DNA of 64,000 nt from Piper betle (lineage: Eukaryota > Streptophyta > Magnoliopsida > Piperales > Piperaceae). A program made the position numbers and the translations under genes. Under the pieces are notes generated by a model that saw only the letters and a program-made list of their open reading frames with translations, ran no database searches and was not told the origin of the DNA. Shown one piece after another: positions 57,690 to 64,000 of this stretch. The stretch spans positions 1 to 64,000 of the forward strand of contig JAURVB010001841.1 in NCBI GenBank assembly GCA_033002965.1, read 5' to 3'. Position 1 is the first letter of the stretch; every line of letters begins with the position of its first letter.

Positions 57690-58345
57690 AAACCGGTGGC
57701 CCTCTTCGCGGATCTGAACTGGACAATGAGAGAGCGGGCCAGCTCTTAGTGGTGGCCATCGACACCAACAACTCCTTGCCATCGAGCACCAGCGGCCCAG
57801 CTATCCCTACCAGGATCTGGACGTACCACGCCGACATCACGTAGCACTGGCCCAAGACGGAGTCGTAGTCGAGCCCGTCCAGCAGCAGGCCACCCAGGGA
57901 CTGCTCAGTGGCCACCTACACCTCCTGGGGGTGGATTGTCATGGCGCAGCGGCAGTCACCCAGCCGAGCCTCCAAGGAGTCGGATGGGGCGATGCCGGAG
58001 ACGACATTGGTGGCCATGTAGGAATCCTCGCCGATGATTTTGGGCAGCGCCGGTGGCTGGGATGCGGCAGGCGGGGCAGGGATCAAATTGTCGGGGCAAG
58101 AGATGATGGTTTGGACGAAGTCAATGCCGAAGAAGCCGAGGAGGTAGATGATGGAGGCAAGGAAGGCGAAGATGAGAATGAACTCGGAGAGGTTGAGGAC
58201 GAGGGATGGAGGTGATCTTCTCGCACCATCGATCCTTGAGATAGTAGGCAGAGACAAAGAAGAGGGCGAAGAAGACCTTGTCGGTGAGGTGAAGGGCTAG
58301 GTAGAAGTTGTCTGACGCAAAAATCTTCCCGACTCAACCGAAGGC
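57690..58345 (-). pseudogene. HMG-CoA reductase, exon-1 remnant
   Basis: HMGR makes mevalonate for isoprenoid synthesis and is anchored in the ER by two N-terminal helices. Minus-strand pieces keep the order of plant HMGR exon 1: helix 1 region ASDNFYLALHLTDKVFFALF, helix 2 NLSEFILIFAFLASIIYLLG followed by FFGIDFVQ, linker, then DSLEARLGDCRCAMTI, a [38 protein letters not shown] and MATT. The family continues EGCLVASTNRG after MATT, but here the sequence departs. Frameshifts lie between helix 1 and helix 2, and the catalytic domain proper is missing. It is a truncated, dead fragment. Confidence 0.9.
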
Positions 58346-58559
58346 ATCTTCCAGTTGCCGATCAGTAGTCTCCCAAGACAAACCCCCAACAAATATCTGC
58401 ATCTCTTGCTTGCCGCCCATAGCCACCTAACCAAGAAACTCATATTCTCAATTCTCAGATTGCAACACAACACAACCAACGAAAGCAATCAAAACCGATG
58501 AGAAAGCACAAAAGTGCGCACCTATTCCTACCGAGGCTAGAGGAGGAGGATTCCCGGAG

Positions 58560-59570
58560 CGGCTTCTACACAGTTGATGTGGAAATTATAACACAAGTGC
58601 ACGTGCCGAATCAAGTAATAAAAGTGATAAGAAAGTATCCTCCCACGAGGAATTATTAGTAGAAATTTTCAATTTCCAAAACTAATTTAATAAATTGTAC
58701 TTAAATAGAAATGAATTTAAAGAGTGATTAAATTATGGATTAATACTAAACTAATTTAAAATTCAATATTTAAATCAAATATTATTTCAAGACGACAAAC
58801 CTAGGGATTGTCAATATCACATAGTGCTCTATATGGTTAAAGTTATAACTTCTACCTATGAGTTGCACATTTAGATTATTAACCACAGGAATTAATTATT
58901 TATGACATCTCTTAGATTCACCATAAACTTATCACTCATACCCAACCCAAGTCTTATATCTCTTTGAAATTGTGTATGCAAAATAATACTTTAAGTTCTG
59001 CCCTTAACAGTTACCCAAGATATATGAGTATATCTCTATCTCATACGTGAATCACCTAAAATAGATGAACAAAGGCTATTTCATTTAATGACAAATTTAA
59101 TCTTTCTATCTATAGGTAAGATCAAATCTCTAGATCAATCAATAGGGATCAGGAAAATGATAGCATTAATGAACAGAATAAAATAGATAATCCAACATCA
59201 CAATCACAAAGAGAAAAATTAATAACTTTTATTAATCCATGCAATAAGTGTCATTGAAAATCCTAGAAAAGAATTTACTCCACAAAGTATTTTATTAGAC
59301 TTAAGAAATTCATATGTGATATGAAAGACATCATTTAAATACAGAGAAAGTAAATCAAAATAAAGAAAAACTCTTTTGGGGAAAGCGTCTTCTTCTTATG
59401 ATCCAACCTCTTCGTCTTCCTTCTCTCGTCTTTCATGCCATCTCTTAGCAGTCTAATGGTGTTCTTCTCCTCTTCTTTAAAACCCTAATCAAGCTTATAA
59501 AGTATCCACCCAATTATTTTTAAGTGGGGTCCACCAGGATCTCCAAAAATATCAGAAAAATCAACTTTTC
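58560..59570. repeat. Probable LTR-type retroelement fragment
   Basis: No gene. The stretch begins with 'acaagtgcacgtgccgaatc', 'aagtaataaaag' and 'cccacgaggaatt', wording I associate with the non-coding ends of common plant LTR elements. It ends near a 'cgctcgag.gctcactattcag' duplication at 59,580-59,640. I could not define ends. Confidence 0.4.
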
Positions 59571-59719
59571 TGCTACCAACGCTCGAGCGCTCACTATTCA
59601 GGCGCTCGAGCACTCACTATTCAGGCGCTCGAGAGCTGGCTCGCTCAATTAACTGCCTTATTTACAACATTAAATGTGTATTTATTTGCATACATTAAAA
59701 AAATAATTGTTAATGTTTT

Positions 59720-60110
59720 ATAGTTAGAACTGGTTGGTTTGACAGCTAATTTCAGAACACGCATATTGAGCCGAGGCCGGTCGTGTGTTATGAACCATGA
59801 GGGTCATGTGTGCCCAAGTGTAGGATGATAATGTCAGTAAGACAACATCAGAATAAGTTATCAAAATATATTAGAGTACCCCCAGATTTTATTCATTTAT
59901 TTTAGTATTAGACTGTAGAATTATTTTTAGGTCGAACAACGTATTAGGTCCCGTTACGGAGTGTTTTGGGTGGGTTATTAGTTATAAAGCATATCATTAT
60001 AATGTTATGGTGTGTATTATATTTTTGGGATATTTTTTTATTTTTCTGAATTTTTTTTAGGAGAAGGTGGGGGATTAGTTATTATTTTTGACTCATATCG
60101 GATGAGCATT
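59720..60110. repeat. Long LTR, copy D, truncated
   Basis: Starts inside the family sequence (aactggttggtttgac, gtcgtgtgttatga, gagggtcatgtgtgccca, gataatgtcag, gttatcaaa, tttgggtgggttatta) and ends at 'gactcatatcggatgag'. The GC-rich core present in copies A-C is missing here. Confidence 0.7.
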
Positions 60111-60639
60111 TTGTGCCTGGGATTTTGGCAACTAAAAAGACCAGAGCTAACAAATTCTTTTGGGGATTGAGGTGGCAACTTCTAGATCAAGAAGAAGTTA
60201 TAAGTCGAAGGACAAATTAAAAAGGGAACCTTTGGAAGGATATAAGATGTCGAGGTAAAATGTAGCTAATTGATTTACAGAGTTATACCTCTAGCATATT
60301 TAAAGCTTTTATTTAGTTAGATGACATTCTAGAAGTGTGTTATTTTCAGATTAAGGCATAAGCACTGGTATGGGATGGTGTGTCACTTATGTGCCTTTAC
60401 AATCGGAGGTGTTATCTAGGTAGTATGGGTGGTATGGGACACTTGTACAATCTAGATGACGGTGTCATGGGACAGTGTGCCCCACTTTAACTATGCATAT
60501 GAGTGATAATGCTTAAATCGAGAAAAAAATGCACCGATGAATTGTAGTCTACTATGTAGGAAGATGTGGGTTTATAGGAAGTATGAGGACCAATGAAATA
60601 TAAAGACATGTGTAAAGTCATTTCAAATGACCACTCAAA

Positions 60640-62545
60640 AGCAATAGAGGATCAACTTTTGAAATGTTAGGTTTAGGATGTGTCCTTATGCAAGGAGGCA
60701 AAGTGGTAGCCTATGCCTCTCGTCAATTGAAGATTCACGAACAAAATTATGCAACCCATGACTTGGAACTAGCAGTAGTTGTTTTTACCTTAAAGATTTG
60801 GAGACATTACTTATATGGAGCCAAGTTTGAAGTCTTCACTGACCACAAGTGTTTGAAGTATATCTTTACCCAGCATGACCTTAACCTTTGACAGAGGTGG
60901 TGGATGGAATATTTAAAGAACTACAACTTCCAACTCTTATACCACCCAGGGAAGGCGAATGTTGTAGCAGACGCGTTGAGTCAGAAGGGCAAGGTGGACA
61001 AGGGTCAGCAGCTAGCTAGACTTTGGGCTATGTCATCAGAAGTGGTGGCATCAACTAGTGGAGCAACTAACAGGGTTACTCGCAAATCTGGTTATTTCCA
61101 ATGATTTGGTTGATCGTGTTAAGCTAGCACAAATGGATGATGAGGAGCTGAATGAAATGTTGGACAAGACTTCTGACATTATAGCTGATTCCAATAGTGT
61201 GATCAGATTTAGAGGGAGGTTGTGTGTACCCAAGGATGATGCACTGAGGCGGAATATCCTGGAGGAGGCTCATCGTTCAAAGTTCTCGATACACCCTGGA
61301 GTTACTAAAATGTATCAGGATTTAAAGTGAACTCTGGATTGGAATGAAGAGCGATGTTGTGGATTTTGTCTCCAAGTGTCAGACTTGCCAACAAATCAAA
61401 GCCCAACATCAACTACCTGGTGGACTATTGCAACCTTTAGAACTTGGAAATGGGAGTGTGTCACATGCGATTTTATTGCAAAACTTCCAAGGACTCAGAA
61501 GAAGCATGACTCCATATGGGTGGTTGTTGACCGACTAACTAAGGCAGCCCACTTCATCCCCACCAAATCAATGAGGACGGTGGTATACCTAGCAGGATTG
61601 TATATCGATAACATTGTGAAGTTGCATGGGATTCCAAAGGAAATAATCTCTGACCGAGATCCCCTATTCACCTCGTATTTATGGGAAGCTTTCCAAAAGC
61701 CATGGGGACCTAAATCAAGCTGAGTACAGCATATCATCCCCAAACTGATGGTCAGAGTGAGAGGACTATTCAAACTTTGGAAGATTTGTTGAGAGCTTGC
61801 ATCCTTAACTGGGGAGGAGATTAGGAGAAATACTTAGCCTTGGCAGAATTCACCTACAATAACTCTTACCAGGCTAGTATAGAGATGGCACCATTTGAAG
61901 CCTTATATGGTAGGCCCTGCAGGTCTCCATCATGCTGGTTGGAGTCTATCGAAGCAGTTATAGTCAGGCCAGAGATGGTGAGGGAAGCAACTGATAAGGT
62001 GAAAGCTCATTCAGCAAAGGCTTAAGGCAGCTCAAGATCGGCAAAAGAGTTATGCTGATACTCGAAGGAGGAACCTAGAGTTCCAAGTTGGGGAGCTCGT
62101 GTACCTAAAGACATCTCCTACGAAGGGGGTGATCAGATTTAGAACATCAGGAAGTTGAAGCCAAGATTCATAGGACCATTTCCAATCCTGGATCGAGTTG
62201 GAACTCGTGCATATAGATTAGCATTGCCACCAAGCTTAGTTGGAGTGCACAATGTTTTCCATGTGCCAATGCTAAAGAAATATGTATGGGACGAAGGACA
62301 CATAATTACAAATGTTGAAGACTTAGAGCTACAATTAGATTTGACCTACGAAGAAAGGCCGATTCGCATCTTGGCAAGAGAAATAAAGACACTCAGGAAC
62401 AAGAAAATTCCCTTGGTAAAAGTATTGTGTAAGAATCAGGGGTCGAGGAAGCTACATGGGAGACTGAACAAGAAATGTCAAGGAAATATCCTAGCCTATT
62501 TGTGGAATAATGTTCTTGTAATTTGTACTATCACGATTGGATGAA
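60640..62545 (+). pseudogene. Ty3/gypsy RNase H-integrase region, broken
   Basis: This is pol from RNase H onward. Present in order: RNase H ([49 protein letters not shown]), linker, integrase zinc region (HRSKFSIHPGVTKMYQDL, CQTCQQIKAQHQLP), core (DRLTKAAHFIPTKS, GIPKEIISDRDPLFTS, EFTYNNSYQASIEMAPFEAL, YGRPCRSP), and the post-core tail (FIGPFPILDRVGTRAYRL, HVPMLKKYVWDEGH). The conserved C-terminal EEATWETEQEMSRKYPSLF is present but one frame out. There are stops after NLN at 60,891 and near 61,104, 61,330, 61,723 and 62,025, plus several frameshifts. Gag, protease and reverse transcriptase are absent. The pattern fits the del/Tekay group. It is non-functional. Confidence 0.9.
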
Positions 62546-62735
62546 TAAGATATAAATAAATAAATAAAGAAATTTTATCTCATCCAAGTTCAAGGTCATT
62601 TACAAGTCTAACTATGACTAGATAATTAATTAACAAATTGGTCTACCCCTACGAATACTAAGGAAATAATAAAACAAAATTATTCTTTTAGCCGTTATAA
62701 TATTTCGGGGACAAAAATGCCTAAGTTGGGGAGAT

Positions 62736-63545
62736 TGTAAAGATTGTAAAAATAATAACAATTGTTAATCAATTACGTTGTTTTTAAAATTTTTTACTCG
62801 TTATGGGAAGGATAGAACGTTGGAGGATATTTTAGTTACGATGAGAAATTTTAGGTGAGTTGGGTAGCGTCTATATCCGGTTAAAACATCGTGATGGGCA
62901 TCTTCTCCACCCTAGCCGTCTACTTCTCATCTTTTTTCCTCATCCTTACCGGAGCCAGCTTCCTCTGTGTTTTGGTATCCTCCCTATCTTCTTTTTGTTT
63001 TCTTTTCTTCTTCCATGTGCATGCATTTAGAGTTCATGTCCAGCCGTCACGGTTCAATTATTTTGTTGTTGGTGGTGGATAGCATGATCTGTTTTAATAA
63101 CAGTTTGATTATAATGTTATGAATTGTTATTAAATGGTTACATTAATCTTTATTGATAATAAGTTTTGACAATCATGTGAGTTAAAGTATTAATCAATAA
63201 GGGACCAAACTAATTTTACACAACTAAGATTCATTTATGGCCGACGAGTTCTCAAGTTTAGCAAGATGGGAAATCGGGGGCAAGCTTCGCCAGGGACCCC
63301 CTCATTCATCCCCCGACGGCCCCTCTCGGTGTTTGGTCAAAGGGTTGGCTTGTCTTGTCCCTCCTTCAGATGGGTTGATGGATTTGCTCTGGTTGGTGGG
63401 TTTGAGTTCAAGGATACGACGAAGGCAGTGGGACATTAAAGATTCTGCTTATAAGTTGGAATAGACTATTGATCTTTAACTTGGTTAACCACTATTAAAG
63501 AAATGGCTTGACCCATTAGTTTGCACTTTGGGCCGGGTCGTTACA
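62736..63545 (+). repeat. 3' LTR of the 60.6-62.5 kb element
   Basis: A polypurine tract (AAGTTGGGGAGA) ends just before TGTAAAGATT, the expected LTR start. A matching end, GGGTCGTTACA, lies at 63,545, giving about 810 bases with TG...CA ends. The part around 62,990-63,090 resembles 600-720 at the window's start. The 5' LTR is missing, because the element is truncated upstream. Confidence 0.6.
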
Positions 63546-64000
63546 TTGGATTCCACTTAACCCGGGTCATTTAGTCAGCTAGTTTTCCGGATTAATCACC
63601 CTCGAGGATGAGATCCCTCGAGTTTGATTTCGAAAATAAGATCCACCACAATTTGCCTTCGGGCATATTATATTAATCCCTTCCCAACCCTATATATAGC
63701 TTTATCAGGTTTCAATGAGACGAGAGATGGGAAAAACCGACTCGCACGTACCATGAGTGGGTGCACGTGCCAGTCAAAGAAAGCTATAGATTAGTGAGGA
63801 GGTTGTTCTATTCGCAAGGGATCTTGAAAACTCCCATTTTGAGTTCCTCACACCAGGAGAAACATGGAGGTTTATGGGTACTGTTTAGTATAGGGCACAT
63901 TCAGACTTTTGGTTGAAAGGGTACTAAAGGCGACTGCCTGAGAGTACTGGCTTTTGTGTTTAAGGCCATGAGAATTATGGAGGAAAGAAGAGGCCATGAG
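63546..64000. repeat. LTR-family tail, runs off the window
   Basis: Blocks at 63,570-63,690 (tcatttagtc, cggattaat, gagatccctcgagtttg, ccttcgggc) match the tail of LTR copy A at 35,250-35,380. The rest shows no gene. The element continues beyond the window. Confidence 0.6.

Noticed and set aside
60230..60640. Missing reverse transcriptase of the 3' retroelement
   Set aside because: I looked for VPKKDG and YxDD segments before the RNase H region and found none, so the element is truncated there.

Overview
The window looks like nuclear DNA of a flowering plant, most likely a dicot or magnoliid. Genes are split by AT-rich GT-AG introns. The recognisable proteins are plant families: proteasome subunit PBF1, nitrate-transporter family NPF7.3, class II O-methyltransferases, an auxin response factor, HMG-CoA reductase and a PPR protein. 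Most of the remaining DNA is LTR-retrotransposon wreckage, small hAT-type elements, Helitron-like ends and AT microsatellites. I cannot name a species from the sequence alone.

Layout. 0-5 kb: the tail of a Ty3/gypsy pol gene with LTR-like flank, AT-rich filler, tandem repeats and a broken PPR gene. 5.1-8.1 kb: a dead 2-oxoglutarate/Fe(II) dioxygenase (SRG1-like) split by two hAT-type elements and followed by three tandem Helitron-like units. 10.8-15.1 kb: an intact seven-exon gene for 20S proteasome subunit beta type-1 (224 codons), with a probable Helitron in intron 3. 16-22.5 kb: an unrecognised exon pair, the 3' part of a ribose-phosphate pyrophosphokinase gene and three hAT-like elements. 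25.5-28.8 kb: a five-exon NPF7.3/NRT1.5-type transporter gene on the minus strand with four frame breaks, all of the +1 type. 31.5-32.3 kb: a displaced copy of an O-methyltransferase second exon. 33.7-36.4 kb: a long GC-cored LTR and a reverse-transcriptase remnant. 36.6-37.8 kb: an intact O-methyltransferase gene (362 aa, minus). 38-49 kb: segmental repeats, LTR copies, a 411-bp tandem duplication and a perfect foldback. 49-51.3 kb: amino-terminal remnants of an ARF gene (plus) and a VIT/vWA-type gene (minus). 52.6-56.7 kb: microsatellite-bounded repeats and a second O-methyltransferase gene with a nonsense codon in its catalytic loop. 57.7-58.4 kb: an HMG-CoA reductase exon-1 remnant. 59.7-64 kb: an LTR fragment, a decayed Ty3/gypsy RNase H-integrase region and its 3' LTR.

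Only two genes look functional as written: PBF1 (housekeeping proteolysis) and the O-methyltransferase at 36.6-37.8 kb (probable specialised phenolic methylation). The NPF7.3-like gene may also be real if its frame breaks are sequence errors. The rest records duplication followed by decay. I found no obvious new defence or metabolic system. The most interesting signals are structural: a family of hAT-like elements with exact 8-bp target duplications, Helitron-like tandem ends, and O-methyltransferase exon copies bounded by AT microsatellites.
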